Shown one piece after another: positions 35,951-45,604 of a stretch of DNA of 64,000 nt. The position numbers and the translations under genes were made by a program. Below the pieces are notes generated by a model. It was not told the origin of the DNA, did not search any database, and saw only the letters and a program-made list of their open reading frames with translations. Origin of the DNA: Pedobacter quisquiliarum (lineage in GTDB: Bacteria; Bacteroidota; Bacteroidia; Sphingobacteriales; Sphingobacteriaceae); NCBI RefSeq assembly GCF_014642175.1, contig NZ_BMIL01000002.1:248001-312000 (forward strand). Reading direction: 5' to 3'. Numbering within the stretch: the stretch's first letter is position 1; each line of letters starts with the position of its first letter.

Positions 35951-36997
35951 TTACTTAATGGCTCCATAGATTTCTGCTGCAGTGCTGCTGGTGGCATCGC
36001 TCGCAATAAAGAGTTTGTTAAATGCAGCGGCCGTGGCAAAGTCCAGTGTTTCCTGTGGCTCATGTCCCTGAAAATGCCCGTAGATCAATCCGGCCATAAA
36101 GCAGTCGCCACTGCCCACCTTATCTACATAGTTCGCAGTGGTGTACACGGCAGAATGGTGGAATGTGGATGCGGTATAGAGGGTGCTGTAGTATTTTATG
36201 CCGGTTTCCTGGAAATCAAAGCGGTAGGTGTTGGCAACCGATTTACACTTTGGAAACCTGGACAGGATTTCTTTTGAAGTGTCTTCTGCTTGTTTTAGGT
36301 AGGCTTGTTCCGTATCAAGGTCTTTCAAGTTTGCCGCCAGTGTAGTGCCAAGCATCAGTTCTGCTGCCCATACATTGCCCATGATCAGGTCGCAGTATTG
36401 CGCCAGTGCAGGCATCACCTCCAGGGGCTGTTTACCATATTGCCAAAGCTTCGCGCGGTAGTTTAAATCCAGGGAGATGAAAATACCCTTCGCAGCAGCG
36501 TATTTCAGGGCTGCTTCACAAACGGCCACGACGTTTTCGGACAGTGCCGGACAGATTGCGGTGAAGTGGAACCAGGAGATGCCTTCGAATACTGCTGCCC
36601 AGTCGATTTCAGCAGGTTGTAGTTCTGCAAAGGCTGAATTTGCGCGGTCGTAGATGACGCCGGCATGTTTTACATCTTCACCGCTATTGAGGTAATAGAT
36701 GCCCATGCGTTTTCCCTGGAGTTTAATGGTAGACGTATTGATGCCTCTGGCTTCAATATAGCCCATCAGTTGTCTGGAAAGCATGTTGTCCGGGATAACG
36801 GTCATATAGCTTGTGGGAATGCCCCAGAGCGCAAGCGCAGTGGCCACATTCAATTCCGCACCACCCACAAAAACTGGCATCTGATTGCTGTTGAGCCAGT
36901 CGCCATTGACATCCGGGCAGAGCCGCAGCAGCAACTCCCCAAAGGTCAGTACGCCTTTACCCTGCGGCTGAAACTGGTTGTTATCTGTTGTACTCAT
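35951..36997 (-). CDS. kdgK: 2-keto-3-deoxygluconate kinase (PfkB family)
   Basis: 348 residues. Phosphorylates 2-keto-3-deoxygluconate to KDPG. PfkB fold: GGAELNVATALALWG (about 45-59) near the substrate site and DKVGSGDCFMAGLIYG (about 299-314) with the catalytic GSGD. Its position between uxaC (17-base overlap) and eda defines the sugar as KDG. Alternative PfkB substrates are unlikely in this context. Confidence 0.93.
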   Translation of the reverse strand: MSTTDNNQFQPQGKGVLTFGELLLRLCPDVNGDWLNSNQMPVFVGGAELNVATALALWGIPTSYMTVIPDNMLSRQLMGYIEARGINTSTIKLQGKRMGIYYLNSGEDVKHAGVIYDRANSAFAELQPAEIDWAAVFEGISWFHFTAICPALSENVVAVCEAALKYAAAKGIFISLDLNYRAKLWQYGKQPLEVMPALAQYCDLIMGNVWAAELMLGTTLAANLKDLDTEQAYLKQAEDTSKEILSRFPKCKSVANTYRFDFQETGIKYYSTLYTASTFHHSAVYTTANYVDKVGSGDCFMAGLIYGHFQGHEPQETLDFATAAAFNKLFIASDATSSTAAEIYGAIK

Positions 36998-38420
36998 CTT
37001 GCTTGCTGGTTTGCTTTAATGCGGCGAAGTCAAAGTAGTTTTTCGCATTGTAATAACAGATGTCCTGGATGATTTTGCCGATCCACTCGATGTCGTTTGG
37101 CAGCTCGCCTTTCTCTACATCTTCTGCGAAGAGGTTGCACAGAATTCGCCGGAAATATTCATGCCGCGGGAAAGAAAGGAAGCTGCGGGAGTCGGTGAGC
37201 ATACCCACCATGCGGCTGATTAAGCCAATATTGGACAGCGTGTTTAGCTGCCTGGTCATGCCTTCCTTCTGGTCGTTAAACCACCAGGCGGAGCCAAACT
37301 GGATCTTTCCCGCTTGCGTGCCATCATTGAAATTGCCAATCATGGCAGCCATCATATCGTTGTCTGCGGGATTGAGGTTGTATAGGATGGTTTTGGTCAG
37401 GCGGTTATCCGCATCCAGTTTGTCGAGGAACCGTGATAGTGCTCTGGCCTGACTGAAGTCGCCAATCGAATCCCAGCCCGTATCTGGCCCCAGCGTACTT
37501 AATGCGCGTTTGTTGTTGTTCCGCAATGCCCCAAGGTGGTATTGCTGTACCCAGCTTTTTTCATGGTTCCACACGGCAAATTCATAAAGCATTGCGGACC
37601 TGAACTTCAAGGCTTCAAGCGGTTCTATGACTTGCTTCGCCCGGATCTTGTTGAAGATCTGTCTGATCTCTGCTTCTTCGTAGTCTTCCGCATAGATGTG
37701 CTCCAGGCCATGATCTGAAACCGTACAGCCTTTGCTTGCGAAATAGTCGTGGCGGCTCTTAAGTGCCTTAAGGTAGCCATCGTAGTCTCTTACTTCCATG
37801 TTGCAGACCGCTTCCAGCTTGTCGATATACTGGTTTAACACCTCCAGATCTTCCGGGTTCATGGCTTTGTCTGGTCTGAAAGCAGGTGCAACACCAACTT
37901 CGAAGTCATGAAGCAATTCCTGGTGGAAGTGCAGGTCATCCAGCGGATCGTCGGTTGTGCAGACCTGTTGCACTTTCATGCGGCGCAGGAGGTTACGGAC
38001 ACTATATTCCGGACTTTGTAATTTCGCGTTACATTCCTCGTAAATGTGGGTTGCGGTTTTAGCCGACAGCAGGTCTTTGATGCCGAAGTAGCGCTGCAGT
38101 TCCAGGTGCGTCCAATGGTAGAGTGGGTTGCGCATGGTATACGGAACGGTTTCCGCCCATTTCATGAACTTCTCTGCATCGGGTTTATCACCGGTGATGT
38201 AAGCTTCATTGACGCCATTTGCACGCATGGCCCGCCATTTATAATGATCACCGGCAAGCCAGATTTGCGACATGTTCTCGAACTGCAGATCTGCTGCAAT
38301 CTGATCAGGCGGCAGGTGGTTGTGGTAGTCGATGATGGGCATGTCTTTCGCATAGCCGTGGTATAAGCGTTCTGCGGTTTTGCTTTCCAGGAGGAAGTTA
38401 TCATCGAGAAATTCTTTCAT
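36981..38420 (-). CDS. uxaC: Glucuronate isomerase
   Basis: 479 residues, full length. Interconverts glucuronate and fructuronate (or galacturonate and tagaturonate). Typical pieces are DYHNHLPPDQIA (about 32-43) with the metal-binding His pair, TTDDPLDDLHFH (about 155-166), the STLGPDTGWDSIGDF stretch and SRMVGMLTDSRSFLSFPRHEYFRR near the end. Starts at ATG, 20 bases after uxuA. Overlaps the start of kdgK by 17 bases, implying coupled translation. Confidence 0.96.
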   Translation of the reverse strand: MKEFLDDNFLLESKTAERLYHGYAKDMPIIDYHNHLPPDQIAADLQFENMSQIWLAGDHYKWRAMRANGVNEAYITGDKPDAEKFMKWAETVPYTMRNPLYHWTHLELQRYFGIKDLLSAKTATHIYEECNAKLQSPEYSVRNLLRRMKVQQVCTTDDPLDDLHFHQELLHDFEVGVAPAFRPDKAMNPEDLEVLNQYIDKLEAVCNMEVRDYDGYLKALKSRHDYFASKGCTVSDHGLEHIYAEDYEEAEIRQIFNKIRAKQVIEPLEALKFRSAMLYEFAVWNHEKSWVQQYHLGALRNNNKRALSTLGPDTGWDSIGDFSQARALSRFLDKLDADNRLTKTILYNLNPADNDMMAAMIGNFNDGTQAGKIQFGSAWWFNDQKEGMTRQLNTLSNIGLISRMVGMLTDSRSFLSFPRHEYFRRILCNLFAEDVEKGELPNDIEWIGKIIQDICYYNAKNYFDFAALKQTSKQDEYNR

Positions 38421-38440
38421 ATGACCAGTATTAGCTTGGT

Positions 38441-39640
38441 TTATTGTTCAGGTTTGTTTTCCATACTTCTGCGGATGCCCAGTTCCAGGCCACGCAGTTC
38501 TGCAAGTCCGCGCAAGCGGCCGATAGCCGAATAGCCGGGGTTTGTTTTTTTATGCAGATCGTCCAGCATCTTATGTCCATGATCAGGCCTGAAGGGCATG
38601 CGAAGGTCTTTCCTTCCGGCAGCTGAACGTCTTTGTTGCTCCCGGATCAGCGCTTGCATCACGGCATACATGTCTACATCGCCATCCAGATGATCTGCTT
38701 CATGGAAGTTGCCATCTGCATCACGTTTGGTGCTCCTTAGGTGAATGAAATGGATGCGGTTGCCAAGGCGGTCGACCATACCGGCCAGGTCATTATCAGC
38801 GCGGACGCCAAAGGACCCGGTGCAGTAGGTGAGCCCATTATGCATGGAAGGTACGGCGGCATACATAGCCTGGATATCCGCTTCGGTGCTAACCACCCGT
38901 GGTAGTCCGAGTATTGGATAGGGTGGGTCATCAGGATGGATACACATCAGCACATTGGCCTGCTCTGCGGCAGGAATCACCTGTTCAAGAAAATGGAACA
39001 GGTTGGCTTGAAGGACTTCCGGGGTGATGTTTTCGTAGCTTTTCAGGACTTCAAGGAATTGCTCGAGGGAATACCCTTCTTCGGAGCCGGGTAAACCGGC
39101 GATGATGTTTTTTACCAGCTGCGACTTATCTGCTTCGCTTTGCTGTTCCAGCCATGTCTGTGCCTTTTGTTGTATTTCCGAGGGGTATGCCGCTTCGGCG
39201 CCTGGTCTTTTCAGGATGTACAGTTCAAAAGCGGCGAAAGCAAAAGCTTCAAAGCGTAAGGCGGTGGAGCCATCTGGCATCTGATAATCCAGATTGGTGC
39301 GGGTCCAGTCGAGCACTGGCATAAAGTTGTAGCAGACGATGTCTATGCCGCAGGCACCCAGGTTGAGCAGGGTGGTTTTATAGTGCTCGATGTACTGTTG
39401 GTAATTGCCAGAGCGTTTTTTGATGTCTTCATGAACGGGTACGCTTTCCACGACAGACCAGGTCAGTCCGGCTTGTTCAACTTCAGCCTTTCGTTTCAGG
39501 ATCTCTTCTTTGGGCCATACGGCGCCATTTGGGATGTGGTGCAAGGCCGTAACCACGCCAGTGGCACCAGCCTGGCGGATGGTTGAAAGTGGTACAGGAT
39601 CATTTGGGCCGTACCAACGCCATGTTTGTTCTAAGTTCAT
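38441..39640 (-). CDS. uxuA: Mannonate dehydratase
   Basis: 399 residues. Dehydrates D-mannonate to 2-keto-3-deoxygluconate using Fe2+ or Mn2+. Family landmarks are [12 protein letters not shown] (about 5-16), [11 protein letters not shown] (about 32-42), [17 protein letters not shown] (about 240-256) and the GDVDMYAVM and PDHGHKM segments toward the end, which carry metal and active-site residues. It lies eight bases after the SDR gene and 20 before uxaC. Confidence 0.96.
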   Translation of the reverse strand: MNLEQTWRWYGPNDPVPLSTIRQAGATGVVTALHHIPNGAVWPKEEILKRKAEVEQAGLTWSVVESVPVHEDIKKRSGNYQQYIEHYKTTLLNLGACGIDIVCYNFMPVLDWTRTNLDYQMPDGSTALRFEAFAFAAFELYILKRPGAEAAYPSEIQQKAQTWLEQQSEADKSQLVKNIIAGLPGSEEGYSLEQFLEVLKSYENITPEVLQANLFHFLEQVIPAAEQANVLMCIHPDDPPYPILGLPRVVSTEADIQAMYAAVPSMHNGLTYCTGSFGVRADNDLAGMVDRLGNRIHFIHLRSTKRDADGNFHEADHLDGDVDMYAVMQALIREQQRRSAAGRKDLRMPFRPDHGHKMLDDLHKKTNPGYSAIGRLRGLAELRGLELGIRRSMENKPEQ

Positions 39641-39648
39641 ATGTTCAA

Positions 39649-40461
39649 TTATACGCCGCCAAAAACGGCAAATCCACCATCAACATTCAGGATGGCACCG
39701 GTAACGAATCTGGATTCATCACTCAGCAACCAGATTAGTGCCCCTTCAAGTTCTTCAGGAGCGCCGAAGCGCTTGAATGGGGTTTGTTTGATGACCAGGT
39801 TCCCCCGTTCCGTTAAGGAGTCATCTTCATTGGTCAGCAATCTACGGTTCTGTTCGGTAATGAAAAAGCCCGGGGCGATGGCATTCATGCGGATTTTATC
39901 GCCATAACGGTTGGCCAGCTCCACGGCGAACCAGCGGGTGTAAGCATCAACTGCAGCTTTGGCAATGCTGTAGCCCATTACTTTGGTAATGGCACGCTGT
40001 GCGGTCATGGAGGAAATGTTGACAATGCTGCCCTGCCCAGCTTTTGCGATCTCGGGGCCGAAGACCTGTGTGGCGTGAATGGTGCCCTGAAGGTTAAGGC
40101 TGAGCACCTGGTTAAAGGCAGGCATGTCCAGGCTGAAGATGTCCTGCTCTGGCGCGATTACCGCACCCTGCAGATTACCCCCTGCGGCATTTACCAGTCC
40201 GTCGATGCGGCCGTAATGCTTTATGATCTCCGCTTTAGCGGCTTCAAGACTGCTGAGGTCCATCACATCGGCCATTACGGCCAGTGCGGTACCACCCGCA
40301 GCTGTTATCGCTGCTGCACGTTCCAGAGCCACTTCTATTTTGCGACCAAGGATAACCACTTTACCGCCCATGCGGCTGATGCTGTTTACGAAGGAAGCGC
40401 CCAGGACGCCGGTTCCACCGGTAACAACGATGACCTTATCTTTTAATGTTCCGAATTCCAT
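39649..40461 (-). CDS. SDR oxidoreductase, probable fructuronate reductase
   Basis: 270 residues from the ATG at 40461; the frame reaches a TTG at 40482, but the protein begins naturally at MEFGTLKDK. Classical short-chain dehydrogenase: [11 protein letters not shown] (about 14-24) binds NAD(P), with NAAGG (about 93-97) and the catalytic YSIAK (about 165-169; Ser is in NISSM upstream). The operon has no UxuB of the mannitol-dehydrogenase type, so this SDR very likely reduces fructuronate to mannonate. SDRs in this role are known from other Bacteroidota uronate loci. Confidence 0.85.
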   Translation of the reverse strand: MEFGTLKDKVIVVTGGTGVLGASFVNSISRMGGKVVILGRKIEVALERAAAITAAGGTALAVMADVMDLSSLEAAKAEIIKHYGRIDGLVNAAGGNLQGAVIAPEQDIFSLDMPAFNQVLSLNLQGTIHATQVFGPEIAKAGQGSIVNISSMTAQRAITKVMGYSIAKAAVDAYTRWFAVELANRYGDKIRMNAIAPGFFITEQNRRLLTNEDDSLTERGNLVIKQTPFKRFGAPEELEGALIWLLSDESRFVTGAILNVDGGFAVFGGV

Positions 40462-40501
40462 AAGCCTATGCTGCTTTGGCAAAAATGCCGGTTAAAGTTG
40501 A

Positions 40502-41806
40502 TTAAACTGCTTCTTCAATGATGGATTCAATGGGTTTCATGTTTCTCGTTAGCAGTTGGATAACGCCCCAGGCCAGAATGTAAGCACAACCACTAATTAT
40601 AAACAGAATATGATAACCTGCGGAAATGTTTCCAAGATCTTTATAGTACGCCAACAAGGTACCCACAAATAATGGGAACAGGGCGGAGGCAATGGAGCCC
40701 GACATGCCACCAATACCCACCACGGTGCTTACTGCGGATTTCGGGAACATGTCTGAAACGATCGTGAAGATGTTTGCGCTCCAAGCCTGGTGTGCCGCAG
40801 TAGCCAGGGCTACCAGTGCAACTACACTCCAGATGTCTGAGGCATATTGTACGAAGAAGATCGGCATCACCAGAATGGCCACGATCAGCAGCGTTGTTTT
40901 TCTGGCTTTTAATACCGGCCAGCCCGACTTGATGAAGTGCGAAGAAAGGAAGCCGCCGCCGATGCTGCCGAAGGTAGTTGCACCGTAAATTGCCGCCAGC
41001 TGAAAGCTTGGCTTGGTAAGGTCGAGCGCAAAAGTGTCCGCAAAGAAGGAAGGTAGCCAGAAGAGGAAGAACCACCAGATCGGATCGGTAAGCACCTTCC
41101 CAACGATGTACACCCAGGTTTGCCTTAACTTCAGCAGGTCCGCCCATTTAATTTTAATCTTGATTTCCGGCGCGCCCTGATCTTCATCGCTGTTGATGTA
41201 GTCGAGCTCCGGTTGTTTCAGGCGTTTCTGTTTGGTTGGAATTTCATAGAAGATCCACCAGAAGATGAGCCAGATAAATCCAATGGAACCCGTAATGATG
41301 AATGCTTCCTGCCAGCCGTATAGACCCAGAATCCAGGGCACAATTACCGGGGCAAGCACAGCACCTACACTCGTTCCGGAATTGAAAATACCCGTGGCAA
41401 GTGCCCTTTCACGCACAGGAAACCACTCTGCAACAGCTTTAATGCCTGCAGGGAAGTTTCCGGATTCCGCAAGCCCCAGGAGTCCACGAACAACACCAAA
41501 TCCAAACGTGCTTTTCACGAAGGCATGCATGACCGCGGCAATACTCCAGACCAGTACAGAAATGCCGTAGCCGATCTTTGAGCCAACTTTGTCGATGAAA
41601 GTTCCGAAGATGACGTAACCTACAGCATACATAATGGCAAAGACCATCACGATATAGCCATAGTCTACTTCTGTCCAGTGGAACTCTTTCTCCAGGGTGG
41701 GTTTGAGTAGCCCGATAACCTGCCGGTCGATGTAATTGATTGTTGTCGCGAAAAATAAAAGGGCGCAGACGATCCAGCGATAGTTTCCTCTTTTTACGTT
41801 TTCCAT
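40502..41806 (-). CDS. exuT: MFS hexuronate transporter, ExuT-like
   Basis: 434 residues with 12 hydrophobic segments. The first helix region NYIDRQVIGLLKP (about 24-36), GTFIDKVGSKIGY (about 67-79), and LAESGNFPAGIKAVAEWFP (near 111-129) are hallmarks of the anion:cation symporter branch (ExuT/GudP). Between uronate catabolic genes it is expected to import glucuronate or galacturonate with protons. Starts at ATG, 33 bases after the Gfo/Idh gene. Confidence 0.9.
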   Translation of the reverse strand: MENVKRGNYRWIVCALLFFATTINYIDRQVIGLLKPTLEKEFHWTEVDYGYIVMVFAIMYAVGYVIFGTFIDKVGSKIGYGISVLVWSIAAVMHAFVKSTFGFGVVRGLLGLAESGNFPAGIKAVAEWFPVRERALATGIFNSGTSVGAVLAPVIVPWILGLYGWQEAFIITGSIGFIWLIFWWIFYEIPTKQKRLKQPELDYINSDEDQGAPEIKIKIKWADLLKLRQTWVYIVGKVLTDPIWWFFLFWLPSFFADTFALDLTKPSFQLAAIYGATTFGSIGGGFLSSHFIKSGWPVLKARKTTLLIVAILVMPIFFVQYASDIWSVVALVALATAAHQAWSANIFTIVSDMFPKSAVSTVVGIGGMSGSIASALFPLFVGTLLAYYKDLGNISAGYHILFIISGCAYILAWGVIQLLTRNMKPIESIIEEAV

Positions 41807-41839
41807 AATTAGAAACGGGTTTATATTTGGTTATATTGG

Positions 41840-43021
41840 TTAAATCGTTGTAATGGCGACTTCAGTGCCTTTTTGTTCTGCAGACACGTAGCCGGCGTAT
41901 ATGGTTGCAATCACATCTGCGGCGAGGCTGCTGTTGCTTTCAATGGGTTCGCCAAAGGCGACGCTGCGGTAAAAGGCATCCATCTCATGCTGGTAGCCGT
42001 TGAACCAACCCTCATCGGGGGAGATGCTGGACCAGCCTTGTTTGGTCTCTGTCTTTTCCACCACGTAGAGGTCTTTAAAGTATTTTTCATCCGGGGTATA
42101 GGCCTGCATGGCGTTGTTCGGCCCGAGGTTACACACTGTGCGGTGGTTATTTGCATTGATCTCCAGCTGGTTTTTGACGCCGCCAAGTACGAGCTCACTG
42201 GCAAAGAGATTGGCGACCGTACCATCTTCAAACACGATGTGTACCATGGCCAGATCTTCGATGTCTTTGTAATGCGTTTGCAGATGACCTTTGTTGTCGT
42301 AATTGTCCATGCGGGTGATGGCATGGGTACGTGCAGAGATGGATTTCGGGCGGATGGGCTGACCTGTACGGTTCCGGCCTTCCGCATGTTTCAGGTAGAT
42401 CGCTGCGGCAGTGGGGTGACTGCCTTTGCCAATCATAGAACCGCCTCCGGATAACCGCCATTCGCCATAAGCAAGTGAATGAGAGCCTGAGTGGGATTGT
42501 TCGCCATGGATCCAAAGGATTTGTCCGCCTGATTTTTCAAGTGTTTCGCGGGCTTTCTGAATGGCCGGTGCGTACACCCAGTTTTCTGCGTACATGATGC
42601 GGCCCTGGCTTGATCGCTCCGCATCCAGCATGCGGCGGATGCTTTCAAGGGTATGCTCCAAGCCAGTCTGGCGTGGAAAGGTGTCGCCATTGAAGTCTGC
42701 GCCACCATCACCAAAGTAGCCGGTGAATGGCTTTTCGACGATGGCATGTTTATGTTTTTGTAAGATGGCTATCACTAATGGTTCGTGGGTGACCGGTGGT
42801 GTACAAACGTGCAGCACGTCGCAGGCATCAATCAATGCATGTACATCCTGAAAAGCATGGATTTGTCGCGGTTCGGTAAACTGCAGCAGCTTATCCGAAT
42901 TTCTGGCGTAGGCACCGATGACTTCAATGCTGGTACTGAAAACGCGTTTCAGGGCGTCGACATGGAATCTGGCGGCAAAACCAGCGCCGATGATGCCAAC
43001 CTTTATGACACTTTTGTTCAT
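41840..43021 (-). CDS. Gfo/Idh/MocA family oxidoreductase
   Basis: 393 residues. N-terminal Rossmann fold with GIIGAGFAARFHVDAL (about 9-24), and the signature EKPFTG (about 96-101). The C-terminal domain has the family's HGEQSHSGS and GGGSMIGKGSHP segments with a His (near 182) in the catalytic position. NAD(P)-dependent oxidation or reduction of a sugar or uronate derivative is expected, but the exact substrate is unknown. It is the first gene of the uronate operon. A LacI-type palindrome ends 36 bases upstream. Confidence 0.88.
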   Translation of the reverse strand: MNKSVIKVGIIGAGFAARFHVDALKRVFSTSIEVIGAYARNSDKLLQFTEPRQIHAFQDVHALIDACDVLHVCTPPVTHEPLVIAILQKHKHAIVEKPFTGYFGDGGADFNGDTFPRQTGLEHTLESIRRMLDAERSSQGRIMYAENWVYAPAIQKARETLEKSGGQILWIHGEQSHSGSHSLAYGEWRLSGGGSMIGKGSHPTAAAIYLKHAEGRNRTGQPIRPKSISARTHAITRMDNYDNKGHLQTHYKDIEDLAMVHIVFEDGTVANLFASELVLGGVKNQLEINANNHRTVCNLGPNNAMQAYTPDEKYFKDLYVVEKTETKQGWSSISPDEGWFNGYQHEMDAFYRSVAFGEPIESNSSLAADVIATIYAGYVSAEQKGTEVAITTI

Positions 43022-43056
43022 AGCTTATATTTGGTATGGTGTGCAACCATGCATGC

Positions 43057-43070
43057 TGCAATCGATTGCA
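43057..43070. promoter_or_regulatory. LacI-family-type operator
   Basis: TGCAATCGATTGCA is a perfect 14-bp palindrome with the central CG of LacI/CcpA/PurR-type sites (TGnAAnCGnTTnCA). It lies 36 bases before the first gene of the uronate operon and 190 before the divergent dehydrogenase gene. Confidence 0.6.
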
Positions 43071-43259
43071 ATTACATAATTAGAAATAATTATCTTTAAA
43101 TCAAAAGCGTTAGCTATAATAAACTTAGGAATTTAACAGCAAGCTGCAGGAAAAATGCCTTTAAAAACGGGAAAGTTACATTAAAGCAGAAAGGACGTTA
43201 TTATTTGTGCCTAATTTAGAGCTGTCGGCAGAGCCGGCACAAAACCAAATATCAGTTGT

Positions 43260-45563
43260 ATGAGCAGTATGCACCGGTCTGATCCATTTTCTTTGAAAAT
43301 GTTCAAAGGCCTAACCTTCAAAAGAACCTTCCAATTCCTGAGCCTGGTGCTGATCAGCATCTGCTGTAGCCAGTGTAAAACAGATCCACTTTCTGCCGAA
43401 GCATCACTCGATAATATGACCGTTGAAGAAGGCTTTGAAGTAAAGCTTATAGCCTCTGAGCCGCTGATCAGCGCACCCGTGGCGCTGACCTTCGATAATC
43501 AAAGCCGGATATGGGCATTGGAGATGAACGGCTATATGCCCGATACGCTGGGGACCGGAGAAGATCAGCCCAGTGGAAAAGTGGTTATCCTGGAAGACGA
43601 AGATCATGACGGGGTGATGGATACGCGGAAGGTCTTTTTGGATAGCCTGCGTTTGCCACGTGCACTGTGCCTGATTGAAGATGGCTTGCTGGTGGGTGAG
43701 CCGCCATACTTATGGTATTACGAGATCAAGAAAGATAAACCAGGTAAGCGCGTTCTGGTGGATAGCCTTTATGCAGATGAGGGGAATGTGGAGCATCAGC
43801 CAAATGGCTTGCTGCGCGCTATGGACAACTGGATATATAACGCGAAATCTGCCAAGCGCTATAAAAAGGACGGGGATCGCTGGATCATTGAACAGACGCA
43901 TTTCAGAGGCCAATGGGGCATTAGCCAGGATAACTATGGCCGCCTGTACTATAACCATAACTCTGCAAATGTTATTGGCGACTACTTTACGCCAGGTTTA
44001 GGGGCGACAAATAAAAACCAGCGGGAAGTTGCGGGCTACAACATGAGTATTGTGCCTGATAATCGGGTTTACCCGGCACATGCAACCCCAGGGGTGAACC
44101 GCGGGTATCTGCCGGGGGTGTTGGACACGACGCAGCGACTGGTGAATTTCACCGCCGCCTGCGCTCCGCTAATCTATCGTGGTGGCTATTTCTCCGCGCC
44201 ATATCGTTTAAATTCTTTTGTTGCGGAGCCTGCGGGCAATCTGGTGAAAAGAAATGTGATGACGCTGGACAGCGGTTATGCCGCAAGCGGGGTTCAGGCG
44301 TATCAAGATCGGGAATTCATATCGAGTGTGGATGAACGGTTCCGGCCGGTAAACCTGCATGACGGGCCAGATGGCGCCTTGTATGTTGTGGATATGTATC
44401 GAGGCATTATCCAGCATAAAACCTATCTGACACCGTATCTGAAGCAGGAAATTAAAAAGCGAAACCTGACTTTACCGTTGGTTTGCGGCAGGATATATAA
44501 GGTGGTGCCCAAGGGTAAAAAGCCTGATTTCAGGAAGATGCCGGAAGATCCACAAGTGCTGGTTCGCCTGCTGGCGGATCGTAACGGCTGGATCCGGGAC
44601 CGTGCCCAGCAGATTTTGGTAGACCGCAAATCCAAGGATGTCGTGCCGGCATTGATAAAAGCGCTGCAATCAAACAACATCAATGCAAGGATGCATGCCT
44701 TCTGGACGCTGGAAGGACTACATGCGCTGGAAGCGCCACAGGTGCTCCAGTTCCTGAAATCACAACATTGGCCATTGCGGATGCAGGCCTTAAGTGTTTT
44801 GCCTTCGGTGATCAATAAGGCGACCGCAGCGGGATATGTGCAAGTGCTGACTGCCCCGGCAATGCTCGGGGATAAGCTTGCCGCACCTTACCTGGGCTTT
44901 CTCACAAACACCATTCGCAAGTTCGATCCTGCTGCTGCAGATTTAATGCAGAACCAGCTACTGAAGCGCTATGCGGCGGAAAAATTCGTTGCGGATGCCG
45001 TGATATCTAACCTGGAGGGTAAAGAGGAAGCATTCCAGAAGCAAGTCTTAAGACAGTTTCCGGATACTGCATTGGTCATCAATAAACAGCTTAAGACCAT
45101 TGTGACCAATAAATTCAATGCAAGGAACAGCGACGATCCGAAAGAAACGGAGCGTAAATACCCAAGAGGCGCTGCATTATTCAGAACGAATTGCCAGACT
45201 TGCCATGGTGCGGATCTGAATGGCATCAAATCGCTTGCACCGCCGCTCAACAAATCGGAATGGGTGACCGGCAAAAAGGAACGCCTGATTGCCATCGTGC
45301 TTTATGGCCTTACCGGTCCGGTGGAAGTGAATAAACACCTGTACACGAAACCAGAGATCATGGCCGACATGCCGGGCATTGCAGGCAGTAATGAGTTTTC
45401 TGATGAAGATATTGCGCAACTGCTAAGCTATATCCGTGATTACGGCCGGAATAAGGCAGATAAAGTCAAACAACCGGAGGTCGCTGCAGTAAGGGAGCAG
45501 CTGAAAGGCAGAGATAAGGCTTTCACCGTTGAAGAGCTCCTGAGCCATAAGGTTACAAAATAA
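43260..45563 (+). CDS. Membrane-bound dehydrogenase-like lipoprotein with haem c domain
   Basis: 767 residues. A lipoprotein-type signal with Cys residues near 35-40 is followed by a beta-propeller dehydrogenase-like domain (about 50-400) with PVALTFDNQSRIWALEMNG and GPDGALYVVDMYRG segments. Helical HEAT-like repeats (about 430-600) come next, then a cytochrome c domain with CQTCH (about 645-649) and a distal Met region (MADMPG). This is the architecture of the 'PVC-type/DUF7133' dehydrogenases with haem. It probably oxidises a sugar or sugar derivative in the periplasm. It is the first of nine closely spaced genes ending with eboF. Confidence 0.85.
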   Translation: MSSMHRSDPFSLKMFKGLTFKRTFQFLSLVLISICCSQCKTDPLSAEASLDNMTVEEGFEVKLIASEPLISAPVALTFDNQSRIWALEMNGYMPDTLGTGEDQPSGKVVILEDEDHDGVMDTRKVFLDSLRLPRALCLIEDGLLVGEPPYLWYYEIKKDKPGKRVLVDSLYADEGNVEHQPNGLLRAMDNWIYNAKSAKRYKKDGDRWIIEQTHFRGQWGISQDNYGRLYYNHNSANVIGDYFTPGLGATNKNQREVAGYNMSIVPDNRVYPAHATPGVNRGYLPGVLDTTQRLVNFTAACAPLIYRGGYFSAPYRLNSFVAEPAGNLVKRNVMTLDSGYAASGVQAYQDREFISSVDERFRPVNLHDGPDGALYVVDMYRGIIQHKTYLTPYLKQEIKKRNLTLPLVCGRIYKVVPKGKKPDFRKMPEDPQVLVRLLADRNGWIRDRAQQILVDRKSKDVVPALIKALQSNNINARMHAFWTLEGLHALEAPQVLQFLKSQHWPLRMQALSVLPSVINKATAAGYVQVLTAPAMLGDKLAAPYLGFLTNTIRKFDPAAADLMQNQLLKRYAAEKFVADAVISNLEGKEEAFQKQVLRQFPDTALVINKQLKTIVTNKFNARNSDDPKETERKYPRGAALFRTNCQTCHGADLNGIKSLAPPLNKSEWVTGKKERLIAIVLYGLTGPVEVNKHLYTKPEIMADMPGIAGSNEFSDEDIAQLLSYIRDYGRNKADKVKQPEVAAVREQLKGRDKAFTVEELLSHKVTK

Positions 45564-45604
45564 TGCAAGAACAACCTATTACATGAAAATCAAATAAGAA
45601 CGAT

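Noticed and set aside
41873..42454. 193-codon plus-strand frame
   Set aside because: Antisense to the well-supported Gfo/Idh gene; no start context and no recognisable domain.
43224..43242. Short hairpin (TGTCGGC-AGA-GCCGGCA) before the dehydrogenase gene
   Set aside because: Seven pairs with one wobble, no T run; may be chance and has no clear role.
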